Both the position numbers and the translations under genes were made by a program. Below are positions 19,383-27,877 of a stretch of DNA of 64,000 nucleotides, one piece after another (position 1 is the first letter of the stretch; each line of letters starts with the position of its first letter). Under the pieces are notes generated by a model that was not told where the DNA came from, did no database searches, and saw nothing but the letters and a program-made list of their open reading frames with translations. The DNA lies in the NCBI RefSeq assembly GCF_000430645.1, contig NZ_KE387185.1:407780-471779 (forward strand), read 5' to 3'. This stretch comes from Aquimarina latercula DSM 2041 (GTDB lineage Bacteria > Bacteroidota > Bacteroidia > Flavobacteriales > Flavobacteriaceae).

Positions 19383-20105
19383 ATGAAAACATTTTTAAGC
19401 ATTTCAACATTTTGCCTGCTGTTCTTTACTAGTTGTTCCGATGATTTAGGGCAATCTAGTATCTTAGAAGACTTAGAAAACGAGCAGAAATCGATTGATA
19501 GTAATGGTTATATTAGTGACAATCGCACCGATGGATATAATCAAGGTTATTTTTGGACTATTTATAAAGAAGGTGGTTGGGGTAGATTAAGATTTCCCTA
19601 TGCGAATCAATATGGTGGAAATTTTGAAATTGAATACAAAAACAATCAAGATATCGTCGGAGGAAAAGGATGGTCAACAGGTAATGGTAGAAGAATAAAT
19701 TATAATATTGGACTATTACAGGGGTCATATAATTTTGTCGGAGTGTACGGTTGGACTCAAACACCCTTGATAGAATATTATGTTGTAGAAAAAGGAAGTA
19801 TCACAGGTCAAAATCAGAATAAGAATTATACTGTAAATGGCAAGAATTATAAGTTTAAAAAACAACTAAGATCCAATGCTCCTTCGATTTTAGGAACTAA
19901 AACTTTTTATCAATACATAAGCGAACATGGGAATGCACCTACAGGTTCTAATCAGCAAGTTCATATGCAAGCACATATTAATCATTGGAATGCACATGGT
20001 GGCCACAAACCTCAATGGGGTAACCTAAGAAATTTCGATTATCAAGTCTTTGGTATTGAGTCGTACACTGGTGGATGGGGAAAAATCAATGCGAGTATAT
20101 GGTAA
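19383..20105 (+). CDS. GH11 endo-beta-1,4-xylanase, surface lipoprotein
   Basis: A 240-residue enzyme that cuts internal beta-1,4 bonds of xylan. It has a lipoprotein signal peptide (CLLFFTSCSDDLG); acidic residues right after the Cys suggest surface export. The single GH11 jelly-roll domain (about 45-240) carries the nucleophile Glu131 in TPLIEYYVVE and the acid/base Glu226 in FGIESYTGGWG. GYFWTIYKEGG, VYGWTQ and HMQAHINHWNAHG are further family signatures. There is no carbohydrate-binding module. It stands alone, with a LacI-type operator and a leader shared with the GH8 gene upstream and a strong terminator after it. The length is typical of GH11 plus an anchor. Confidence 0.92.
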   Translation: MKTFLSISTFCLLFFTSCSDDLGQSSILEDLENEQKSIDSNGYISDNRTDGYNQGYFWTIYKEGGWGRLRFPYANQYGGNFEIEYKNNQDIVGGKGWSTGNGRRINYNIGLLQGSYNFVGVYGWTQTPLIEYYVVEKGSITGQNQNKNYTVNGKNYKFKKQLRSNAPSILGTKTFYQYISEHGNAPTGSNQQVHMQAHINHWNAHGGHKPQWGNLRNFDYQVFGIESYTGGWGKINASIW

Positions 20106-20126
20106 TAAGTACATGAAAAATTAGAG

Positions 20127-20160
20127 CATAAGGCCATAATATACTATGGTCTTATGTTTT
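20127..20160 (+). terminator. Rho-independent terminator after GH11
   Basis: A 12-bp stem, CATAAGGCCATA/TATGGTCTTATG with one G:T pair and a 6-base loop, is followed by TTTT. Confidence 0.85.
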
Positions 20161-20218
20161 GTTATTTCTAAATGTAGTAATCATTAAAAAGCATTATTTA
20201 TTAATTTTTGACATTTTT

Positions 20219-21067
20219 ATGCAGAAGATTTTATTCTATTTTGTTTTAGGAGTTTTAATACTATTCTATTCGTGTGTCTCAAAGGATTCTAAAAGCCATG
20301 TAAATGATAATTTGATTTTAATAAAAGGAGGATCTTTTGTAAATAAAAAATCAAATTTATATGGTAAAAATGTTGTTGTTAATGATTTTTATATAGGTAA
20401 AAGTGAAGTTACACAAAAGGAATGGAAGGATATTATGATAAATAACCCATCCAGATTTAAAGGGGATAGTTTACCTGTAGAAATGGTAAGTTGGTATGAT
20501 TGTGTAGAGTTTTGTATCAAAAAAAGTATTAAAGAAGGATTGCTACCTTATTATAAAATTTATAAGGACTCCGTGGATGAATTTAACAAATCCGAGTTCG
20601 ATAGTATAAAGTGGCTGGTTAAGAAAAATCCTAAAGCGAATGGATATCGTCTTCCTACAGAAATCGAATGGGAATATGCTGCTGGAGGAGGCCAGTTAAG
20701 TAAAAACTATTCATACAGTGGTGATGATACTGTAGAAGAAATAGCTTGGTATTGGAGAAATAGTGGAGATACTATCTTAATAGAAAAATGGGATTATCGA
20801 CGTTTAGAACAAAATCACTGCAGAACACATCCAGTAAGTTCTAAAAAACCGAATGAACTCGGTTTATATGATCTAACAGGAAATGTTAGAGAATGGTGTG
20901 ACGATTGGTACGAGGATGATGGAATACCTCGTGGACATTTTCGTTCGCAAAGAGGTGGTGGTTGGATAGGTCTAGAATTACATTACAAAAATGATGATAG
21001 AGGTTACTTTGAAGCAGATGGAATCGGTCCGGATCAAGGTTTTCGTGTATGTAGAAATAAAGTTTAA
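20219..21067 (+). CDS. SUMF1/formylglycine-like domain lipoprotein
   Basis: A 282-residue lipoprotein from ATG 20219 (signal ends LILFYSCVSKD); upstream in-frame starts only add a leucine-rich stretch. It carries an FGE-sulfatase (SUMF1) domain: LIKGGSFVNKK, YRLPTEIEWEYAAGGG, GLYDLTGNVREWCDDWY, RGGGWIG, GFRVCRNK. The paired cysteines that bind copper in true formylglycine-generating enzymes are not visible (RGGGWIGLELHYKNDDRG follows), so sulfatase activation is doubtful. The fold is also used for binding carbohydrate or as a structural scaffold. It lies between GH11 and the symporter in the xylan locus, which suggests a surface accessory role. No sulfatase gene is in the window. Confidence 0.75.
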   Translation: MQKILFYFVLGVLILFYSCVSKDSKSHVNDNLILIKGGSFVNKKSNLYGKNVVVNDFYIGKSEVTQKEWKDIMINNPSRFKGDSLPVEMVSWYDCVEFCIKKSIKEGLLPYYKIYKDSVDEFNKSEFDSIKWLVKKNPKANGYRLPTEIEWEYAAGGGQLSKNYSYSGDDTVEEIAWYWRNSGDTILIEKWDYRRLEQNHCRTHPVSSKKPNELGLYDLTGNVREWCDDWYEDDGIPRGHFRSQRGGGWIGLELHYKNDDRGYFEADGIGPDQGFRVCRNKV

Positions 21068-21270
21068 TATTATTAAAATATAACTACTGATCTTTTTAAT
21101 AGATATAATCCTTTTGAGTTTTAGACACTCTTTTTCTTTTTTATTACCAAATCACTGTCAAAAAAAATAAAATTCGAAATACTTAAATAAATATAGTTTT
21201 CTACGCATCATAATTTATAGTATTCGCTTCAAATCTTCCATTTAATTGATGAGCCTCATAATAGTTTTGG

Positions 21271-21296
21271 TTTTTACTTAAAATTTTAAGTAAAAA
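21271..21296 (+). promoter_or_regulatory. 26-bp perfect palindrome upstream of the symporter
   Basis: The site is perfectly self-complementary over 26 bases, with a core ACTTAAAATTTTAAGT flanked by T5 and A5. It has the same outline (T-run, AC, 12 bases, GT, A-run) as the LacI-type operator at 38293 but a different core. It lies 23 bases upstream of the candidate -33 box, where an activator would bind. Repeated TTAAACGAT follows at 21298-21318. The rest of 21068-21433 holds no gene. Confidence 0.6.
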
Positions 21297-21318
21297 TTAA
21301 ACGATTTGTTAAACGATG

Positions 21319-21350
21319 TTTCTGAAAATTGCTAATCGTTCATAGGTTTG
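21319..21350 (+). promoter_or_regulatory. candidate promoter of the symporter gene
   Basis: TAGGTTTG at 21343-21350 matches TAnnTTTG, with TTTC (one base off TTTG) at 21319-21322 and a 20-base spacer. This leaves a leader of about 75-80 bases before the ATG at 21434. Confidence 0.5.
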
Positions 21351-21433
21351 CAAATGTTTTCTACAGTAACATAGTAGATCAGAGAATCATTTTAAAATTA
21401 GATAATACAAATATATTTAACCAAAAAGGATTT

Positions 21434-23050
21434 ATGGAATCAGTCTTAGAACAATTAGATTGGGTAGTATTAGGTGTTTACTTTTTAGCACTTATTGGGG
21501 TAGCTATCTGGGTGATATTACAAAGAAATAAGGATACAGCAGATTATTTTTTGGCTGGACGTAATGTTGGTTGGTTTGTGATTGGAGCATCAATTTTTGC
21601 TTCTAATATTGGATCCGAACATGTAGTTGGTTTGGCTGGTACAGGAGCAGAATCAGGAATGCCAATGGCACATTATGAATTACACGCGTGGATCGTATTA
21701 TTATTAGGTTGGTTATTTCTACCTTTTTATATGCGAAGTAAAGTATTTACTATGCCCGAGTTTTTAGAAAAAAGATTTGACAGTAGGTCAAGATGGTTTT
21801 TATCGATTTTCTCGTTAGTTGGATATGTAATCACTAAAGTATCAGTAACGATATATGCTGGGGGAATTGTAGTCTCTGAACTGTTAGGAATACCTTTTTG
21901 GTATGGTGCAATTGGTATTGTAGTTTTTACTGGAGCATATACTATAGTAGGAGGTATGAAAGCAGTGATTTATACAGAAACTTTACAAACCGTAGTTTTA
22001 ATTGCCGGGTCGTTAATTATTACGTATTTAGGATTACAAGAAGTCGGTGGTTGGGAAAACCTTCGGACTACAGTAGGTTCGGATCATTTTAATATGTGGA
22101 GACCGATGTCGGATCCAGATTTTCCTTGGACAGGATTGTTATTTGGTGGAACTATTGTTGGTATTTGGTACTGGTGTACGGATCAATATATTGTTCAGCG
22201 AACGTTAGCAGCTAATAATATAAAAATAGGTAGGCGTGGAGCTATTTTTGGAGCATACCTTAAGATTTTACCAATTTTTATTTTTCTGATTCCTGGTATT
22301 ATTGCTTTTGCCTTAGCAAAACAAGGTGTTTTAACTTATGATAAAGCAGATGAGGTATTTCCAGTCTTAGTTAAAACGTTATTGCCTACAGGACTTAAAG
22401 GACTGGTTGCAGGTGGATTAATGGCTGCATTAATGAGCTCATTAGCATCGGTATTTAATTCTTGTTCTACGATATTTACAATAGATATTTACAAAAAATT
22501 AAAACCTACTACTCCAGAAAAGAAGCTATTAAATATAGGAAGAGTGGCAACGGCATTGGTAGTGGTTTTAGGAATCATATGGATTCCTATTATGAACAAA
22601 ATAGGTGGAGGTGTTTTATATCAATATTTACAGAGTGTACAATCATATATCGCACCACCAATTACCGCCGTATTTATATTAGGAATAATCTGGAAAAGAG
22701 TAAATTCCAAAGCTGCAATTGTAACCTTGTTTTCTGGTCTTTTGATAGCTGCTTTTAGAATCACAGCGGAAATTGTAAAAGATGATTTGTCAGGTATTGC
22801 ATATCAGTTTGCTACTATCAATTTTGCGCATATGGCTATTTTCATGTTTATCTTTTCGGTAATAGTCTGTATAGTTACTAGTTTAGTTACAACCGCTCCA
22901 GATTATACTACTATTAAAGGCCTAGCATTTGGAACATTGTCAACAGAACAGAAAGAAGCAACTAAAAATAGTTATACACCTACCGATATTGTTTTATCAG
23001 TATTATTGGTAGTAGTAGTAGTTTCTATATTAACTTATTTTACGGGTTGA
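21434..23050 (+). CDS. sodium/solute symporter family sugar transporter (probably xylose)
   Basis: A 538-residue inner membrane transporter of the SSS family (SGLT type) that imports sugar with sodium. ATG 21434 follows AAAAGGA and begins at the usual point, MESVLEQLDWVVLGVYFL; the upstream extension is not membrane-like. About 14 hydrophobic segments are visible. Family signatures include DYFLAGRNVGWFVIGASIFASNIGSEHVVGLAGTG, the GGMKAVIYTETLQ segment, WYWCTDQYIVQRTLAA and GLVAGGLMAALMSSLASVFNSCSTIFTIDIY. Position inside the xylan locus, before the hybrid regulator, points to xylose as the substrate; glucose or another sugar is possible. Confidence 0.9.
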   Translation: MESVLEQLDWVVLGVYFLALIGVAIWVILQRNKDTADYFLAGRNVGWFVIGASIFASNIGSEHVVGLAGTGAESGMPMAHYELHAWIVLLLGWLFLPFYMRSKVFTMPEFLEKRFDSRSRWFLSIFSLVGYVITKVSVTIYAGGIVVSELLGIPFWYGAIGIVVFTGAYTIVGGMKAVIYTETLQTVVLIAGSLIITYLGLQEVGGWENLRTTVGSDHFNMWRPMSDPDFPWTGLLFGGTIVGIWYWCTDQYIVQRTLAANNIKIGRRGAIFGAYLKILPIFIFLIPGIIAFALAKQGVLTYDKADEVFPVLVKTLLPTGLKGLVAGGLMAALMSSLASVFNSCSTIFTIDIYKKLKPTTPEKKLLNIGRVATALVVVLGIIWIPIMNKIGGGVLYQYLQSVQSYIAPPITAVFILGIIWKRVNSKAAIVTLFSGLLIAAFRITAEIVKDDLSGIAYQFATINFAHMAIFMFIFSVIVCIVTSLVTTAPDYTTIKGLAFGTLSTEQKEATKNSYTPTDIVLSVLLVVVVVSILTYFTG

Positions 23051-23151
23051 TAATGCTTTGATAAAATCTTGTTCTTTACCCTTAACTAGATTAAAAATTG
23101 ATTAAGTATGATAAAACATGCTATATTTATTCCTAAGCCCTGGAATATAAA

Positions 23152-26100
23152 ATGATGAATAGTAAAAGTTTTATAGCGTGTATATTGTTTTTTTGTTGTT
23201 GTCTAAATTACGTTTGGACACAGCAAAAATCCAATGATTTCAATTTTGTTAATATTGGGGATGGTATTTCAAAAATAGCAGTACCTGTAATTGCTCAGGA
23301 TCATAATGGTTTTATTTGGATTGGAACAAGTGGAGCAGGTTTACATAGATATGATGGGATTGACTATGTTTCTTACAAACATGAATTAAAGGATACCACT
23401 TCGCTTAGTAGTAATTTTATTTATAGTTCGTTTGTTGATAAGAAGAATCGGTTTTGGGTGGGTACAGAAAATGGATTAGATCTTTATGATCAAGAAATGG
23501 ATCAATTTAAGAGAATTGATATTGTGTCTCAAATAAAAGATTTTAATCAAATCAATATTGCGGTTGGTAGTATAATCGAAGATTCAATAGGAAACATTAT
23601 TGTTGGTACTTTTGAAAGAGGGTTACTTACATTAAATCCGGAAACGGGAATAATAAAACAGATAATTAACCTTGATATTGATCACAAAAATGGCCTGCTG
23701 GATATAAATGATCTTGAAAAAGATAAGCAAGGAAATATATATGCAGCAACTAGTCTTGGATTGAGAATATATAATCCCAATACAAATACATTAAGTCTTT
23801 CTGTTTTTAATACCGAAAAAGAAAAGCAATCTGTAGCAGTTCCTATCAAATCTCTGTTAATCGATGATAACAATAATATATGGTTGGGGACTATATCTGA
23901 CGGTATCTATAGAGTAAAAAAATCTTCTGATGTTATTTACGAGATTAATAACTTTCCTTTTACTACAAAACGAGTATTGTCAATGATCGCTAATGCCGAT
24001 GGATCAGTAATATTTGGAACTGAAAATGATGGACTATTTCATATTGAAGCAGATGGTAATCTAATAAAAAATTATCTTTTTGATAAAAATAATGAAAACA
24101 GTATTCGATCTAACTCTATATGGTCTTTATTCTTAGATAGTAATGAGAGGATATGGATGGGGTATTATAATAAGGGTATCGCAGTATATGATAAATTATA
24201 TGATAAATTTAAAAACATAGAAAGCCTAGCTAGTAATCCTAATTCTTTAGAGGCAGGATCTGTTACTGGTATTGTGCAGGATAGTTCTGGATTACTATGG
24301 ATTAGTATGGATGGAGGAGGAATAGATGTATACAATAGAGATGATCAGAGGTTTATTCATATTAATAAAAATAGTAATAAGGAATTCTCAAACCTAACAG
24401 CTTACGATATTCAGACCATATTTATAGATAGCAAAGAAAATGTATGGGCAGGAAGCTGGAATGGAGGTGTTTTTTTGCTTAAAAAAGGAACAAAACAGTT
24501 CGTTAATTATACAATAGAAAACACAGATGGTGCATTAGCCTCTAATAGTATATTAAGTTTTGCAGAAGATGCTAATGGTATTATTTGGATAGGTACTTTT
24601 TTTAGTGGAGTAATTTCTTATAATCCCACTACTAATAATTTCGTGCATCATAATTCAGAGGAATTTTCTAATTATGGTATCCATACTAGTGATATTCGAA
24701 AGATACTAATAGATTCTAAAAATAATTTATGGATAGGAGCTGCTAATGGATTATATAAAGTAACACAAAATAGTAATGGTCAATTCTCTGTAGAGTTTCT
24801 AAGAGATAAGATGAATAGTAAATATCAAAATGAATCCAACTCCAATCATATACTATCAATTTACGAAGCTACTGATGGATCTATATGGATTGGCACTAGA
24901 GGATCAGGTTTGTGTAGATACGATCCTAATAAGAATAGTTTTGTCTGGTATAACGAGTTGTATGAATTAAAAGATGAAAATGTATCTGCGATAATTGAAG
25001 ATGAAGATAATAACATTTGGATGAGTGGTAATGTAGGAATCCATAAGTTAGATCTTAAAAAAGGAGAAATTACCGACTATAATTTTAATGACGGTTTATT
25101 ATCAAATGATTTTAACTTTAATGCAACATTTAAAGATAATGAAGGAAATATTTATTTCGGTAATTATGAAGGTATAGATTATTTTAATCCTAAGGACATC
25201 AAAACCAATAGTAGCTCTACTAATTTATATTTAACCGATTTTAAAATTTTTAATAAAAAGGTATATCCTAATCAAGAAGGTTCTCCTCTAAACAAAGTAA
25301 TTTCTGAAACTGATAGTATTTCTTTAAGTAACGAACAATCCGTTTTTACTATTGATTACACAGGTATTAACTATACACGTTCTGAGAAGAATCAATATGC
25401 TTACTATCTAGAAGGGCTAGAAGATTCTTGGAATTATGTAGAAAATACAAGAAGTGCTACATACACAAATCTAGATCCCGGAAATTATACCTTTAAATTA
25501 AAGGTAGCCAATAACGATGGTAAATGGAATGAAACACCATTGCATTTACAAATAGAGATATTACCACCTTGGTGGAAAACAAATTGGGCATTGATATCTT
25601 ATGTTCTGTTATTGCTATTCGGAATATACCTTTTGAATAAGTTAACTCAAAATAGAATTAAGGAAAAACAATTAATAAAATACGAAAGAGAAAAAAGAAT
25701 TAAAGAAGAAGAGTTACATAATAAAAAGCTACAATTCTTTACAAATATATCTCATGAATTCCGTACACCACTAACGCTTATAATTAATCCATTAGAGGAT
25801 ATTCTTAAAAACGAAGGGTTAAATCTTCCTAACGAAGTAAATGAAAAACACCTAATTATTCATAAAAACACAGATAGATTATATCGGTTAATTAATGAAT
25901 TGATGGATTACAGAAAACTTGAGTTTAATAAACTAAGTATAAAAGCAATAGAACTTGATATCATTAATTTTGTTCAGGATGTGGTAAGCTATTTTGTAGT
26001 AGAAGCTTCAAATAAAAAGATAGATTTAAATATAACACACGAGGTTTCTGAATTAAAAGTATGGGTTGATATAGGAATGTTGGAGAAAATCATTTTTAAT

Positions 26101-27309
26101 TTATTATCAAATGCCTTTAAAGTTACACCAGAAGGGGGAACTATTACTATTAGTATAGCGATAAAAGAAGGAGAGAAAACCCATCAGGATGCCATATCAG
26201 AGTCATTCGAAATAAGTGTGTCAGATACTGGTCCTGGGCTAAAAAAGGAACAATTAGAAAAAATATTCGAGCGGTTTTATCAAGTGGATAACCTAAATAA
26301 GTCATATTACGGTGGTACAGGAATAGGGTTAGAAGTGGTAAGAAGTTTTGTAGAACTCCATAAAGGAAAAGTAACCGTTGATAGTATCGTAAATCAAGGA
26401 ACCACGTTTTCAGTAATTTTACCATTAGGGAAGAAACATTTCAGCGAAGATGAAATTGTTATTAGCGATAAAACTTCTGATATTCTAGTAAAAACAAAAT
26501 TTATAGGTAACGTTCATAATAGGAATTTAGAAAATAAAATAGAAGAAGAACAAAAAACCAATAGGTTATTAATAGTCGAAGATAATACAGAATTACGAAA
26601 CTATTTAAAAAGAGAATTGAGTAATAATTATAGAGTGTTTGATGCAAAAAATGGTACCGAAGGTCTCGAATTAGCCAAAAAAGAAGTGCCAGATATCATT
26701 ATTACAGATGTAATTATGCCAGAAATGGACGGCTTCGAGTTTTGCTCAAATATTAAGAAAGATATAAAGACCAGTCATATTCCTATTTTAATGCTCACAG
26801 CAAAAACAATGGCAGATGATCGATTAAAAGGAATAGAATCAGGAGCAGATGTGTATTTAAATAAACCTTTTGATATGAGGGTTTTAAAATCATATTTAAC
26901 GCAGATGCTTACTATAAGACAGATAGTTTTTAATAAGTATTTTAGTGATGTTAGTGATGCCCAAATCAATGAAAACAATACATCACTAGATAAAGAGTTT
27001 ATACAAAAAGTATTAAACCATATTTATGAGAATTTAAGCGATCCTAACCTTAGTGTAGAATCATTATCCTCAGAACTTCACCTTAGTAGAAGTCAGTTTT
27101 ATAGAAAGATAAAAACACTGACAGGGCAAACGGCCAATCAGTTTTTGAGAAATATTAGACTTCAAAAAGCAAAACAGATTTTAGAAAGTGGTTCTACTAA
27201 CGTTAGTGAGGTTTGTTATAAGGTAGGGTTTTCTTCTCCATCTTACTTTACAAAATGTTTTAAAACTCAGTTTGGAATCCTACCTACAGAAGTGCCAATA
27301 AACGAATAG
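23152..27309 (+). CDS. hybrid two-component system regulator (HTCS)
   Basis: A 1385-residue one-protein sensor, kinase and transcription factor typical of Bacteroidota polysaccharide loci. In order: signal peptide; two-component regulator propeller repeats (about 30-690; many D-x-x-G-x-I-W-I-G units) that fold as two seven-bladed propellers in the periplasm; Y_Y_Y domain (about 735-800); one membrane helix (about 811-832); histidine kinase dimerisation domain with His868 in FFTNISHEFRTPL; ATPase domain (N-box NLLSNAFKVTPEGG, GTGIGLEVV); receiver domain with Asp1186 in ITDVIMPEMDG; and an AraC-type DNA-binding domain (about 1275-1380). The ligand should be a xylo-oligosaccharide, bound by the propeller domain. 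It is not in an operon with the SusCD genes but precedes them. The TGTTGC repeats at 27611-27697 are candidate binding sites. Confidence 0.95.
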   Translation: MMNSKSFIACILFFCCCLNYVWTQQKSNDFNFVNIGDGISKIAVPVIAQDHNGFIWIGTSGAGLHRYDGIDYVSYKHELKDTTSLSSNFIYSSFVDKKNRFWVGTENGLDLYDQEMDQFKRIDIVSQIKDFNQINIAVGSIIEDSIGNIIVGTFERGLLTLNPETGIIKQIINLDIDHKNGLLDINDLEKDKQGNIYAATSLGLRIYNPNTNTLSLSVFNTEKEKQSVAVPIKSLLIDDNNNIWLGTISDGIYRVKKSSDVIYEINNFPFTTKRVLSMIANADGSVIFGTENDGLFHIEADGNLIKNYLFDKNNENSIRSNSIWSLFLDSNERIWMGYYNKGIAVYDKLYDKFKNIESLASNPNSLEAGSVTGIVQDSSGLLWISMDGGGIDVYNRDDQRFIHINKNSNKEFSNLTAYDIQTIFIDSKENVWAGSWNGGVFLLKKGTKQFVNYTIENTDGALASNSILSFAEDANGIIWIGTFFSGVISYNPTTNNFVHHNSEEFSNYGIHTSDIRKILIDSKNNLWIGAANGLYKVTQNSNGQFSVEFLRDKMNSKYQNESNSNHILSIYEATDGSIWIGTRGSGLCRYDPNKNSFVWYNELYELKDENVSAIIEDEDNNIWMSGNVGIHKLDLKKGEITDYNFNDGLLSNDFNFNATFKDNEGNIYFGNYEGIDYFNPKDIKTNSSSTNLYLTDFKIFNKKVYPNQEGSPLNKVISETDSISLSNEQSVFTIDYTGINYTRSEKNQYAYYLEGLEDSWNYVENTRSATYTNLDPGNYTFKLKVANNDGKWNETPLHLQIEILPPWWKTNWALISYVLLLLFGIYLLNKLTQNRIKEKQLIKYEREKRIKEEELHNKKLQFFTNISHEFRTPLTLIINPLEDILKNEGLNLPNEVNEKHLIIHKNTDRLYRLINELMDYRKLEFNKLSIKAIELDIINFVQDVVSYFVVEASNKKIDLNITHEVSELKVWVDIGMLEKIIFNLLSNAFKVTPEGGTITISIAIKEGEKTHQDAISESFEISVSDTGPGLKKEQLEKIFERFYQVDNLNKSYYGGTGIGLEVVRSFVELHKGKVTVDSIVNQGTTFSVILPLGKKHFSEDEIVISDKTSDILVKTKFIGNVHNRNLENKIEEEQKTNRLLIVEDNTELRNYLKRELSNNYRVFDAKNGTEGLELAKKEVPDIIITDVIMPEMDGFEFCSNIKKDIKTSHIPILMLTAKTMADDRLKGIESGADVYLNKPFDMRVLKSYLTQMLTIRQIVFNKYFSDVSDAQINENNTSLDKEFIQKVLNHIYENLSDPNLSVESLSSELHLSRSQFYRKIKTLTGQTANQFLRNIRLQKAKQILESGSTNVSEVCYKVGFSSPSYFTKCFKTQFGILPTEVPINE

Positions 27310-27422
27310 TCTTATGTGTATAAAAGCATAAAAAAAGTTGCTTGATTAAACACATAATTCCACTCTTTTTTAGAAATTAACTAAACATATTTATAAGAAG
27401 GTTACGCAATGTATGTAATCAA

Positions 27423-27441
27423 TATGCTTTATAAAAGCATA
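27423..27441 (+). repeat. small hairpin downstream of the HTCS gene
   Basis: TATGCTTT and AAAGCATA pair perfectly over 8 bp around a 3-base loop. It lies three bases before a stronger hairpin and may be part of the same 3' structure. Confidence 0.45.
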
Positions 27442-27444
27442 GCA

Positions 27445-27477
27445 GAAAGAAGCATCTATAAGATAGATGCTTCTTTC
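27445..27477 (+). repeat. 15-bp perfect hairpin downstream of the HTCS gene, without T tract
   Basis: GAAAGAAGCATCTAT pairs with ATAGATGCTTCTTTC around a 3-base loop. The stem is long, but the sequence after it (ACCTTG) is not a T run. Possible roles are mRNA 3'-end protection, an unusual terminator, or a DNA cruciform site. Confidence 0.55.
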
Positions 27478-27610
27478 ACCTTGATTTAAGGATATGTTCT
27501 TAGATTTTGTTAATGTAATACCGCATTTGTTATCGATATAATAATAAATAGAATTAAAAATTACATTGCTAGCAATTAGCTCCCTTTCTAACCATTCCCC
27601 CTGTTATTCT

Positions 27611-27697
27611 TGTTGCTCCCATTGGCTAAATTGTTGCAATTCACCTCTTTCAATGTTCGAATGCAACAAATGTTTTATTATATGCTTTATCTGTTGC
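27611..27697 (+). promoter_or_regulatory. TGTTGC repeats, candidate HTCS operator
   Basis: TGTTGC occurs at 27611 and 27632, exactly 21 bases apart, then in inverse orientation as GCAACA at 27663, then directly again at 27692. Two direct repeats two helical turns apart are the usual target of AraC-type proteins, and the HTCS has such a domain. The repeats lie 180-270 bases before the GH3 start, in the gap that should hold the promoter of the GH3-SusCD-SGBP-GH10 genes. The rest of the 27310-27754 gap holds the two hairpins only. Confidence 0.5.
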
Positions 27698-27754
27698 ATC
27701 CTTTTTTTAATCTCATACATAAATTGTTAAAAAATTGTGAATTAGTTAAATATA

Positions 27755-27853
27755 GTGAACAAGAAATATTCAAATATTAAAATTTTGGGCGAGATATTTT
27801 TAATTATCGTAGTGCTCGGATTGTTTGTTTTTATACTTGACATGATTTCATAA
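27755..27853 (+). CDS. possible 32-residue membrane micropeptide upstream of GH3
   Basis: A GTG-started frame of 32 codons encodes NKKYSNIKILGEIFLII and continues as one hydrophobic helix ending at DMIS before TAA. It has the look of a single-span membrane peptide (basic start, 16-residue hydrophobic core) and ends 24 bases before the GH3 gene. No ribosome-binding site is evident, and the GTG start is unsupported. It could be a leader peptide or chance. Confidence 0.3.
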   Translation: MNKKYSNIKILGEIFLIIVVLGLFVFILDMIS

Positions 27854-27877
27854 AAAAACCAGCTTTAAAACATAACA

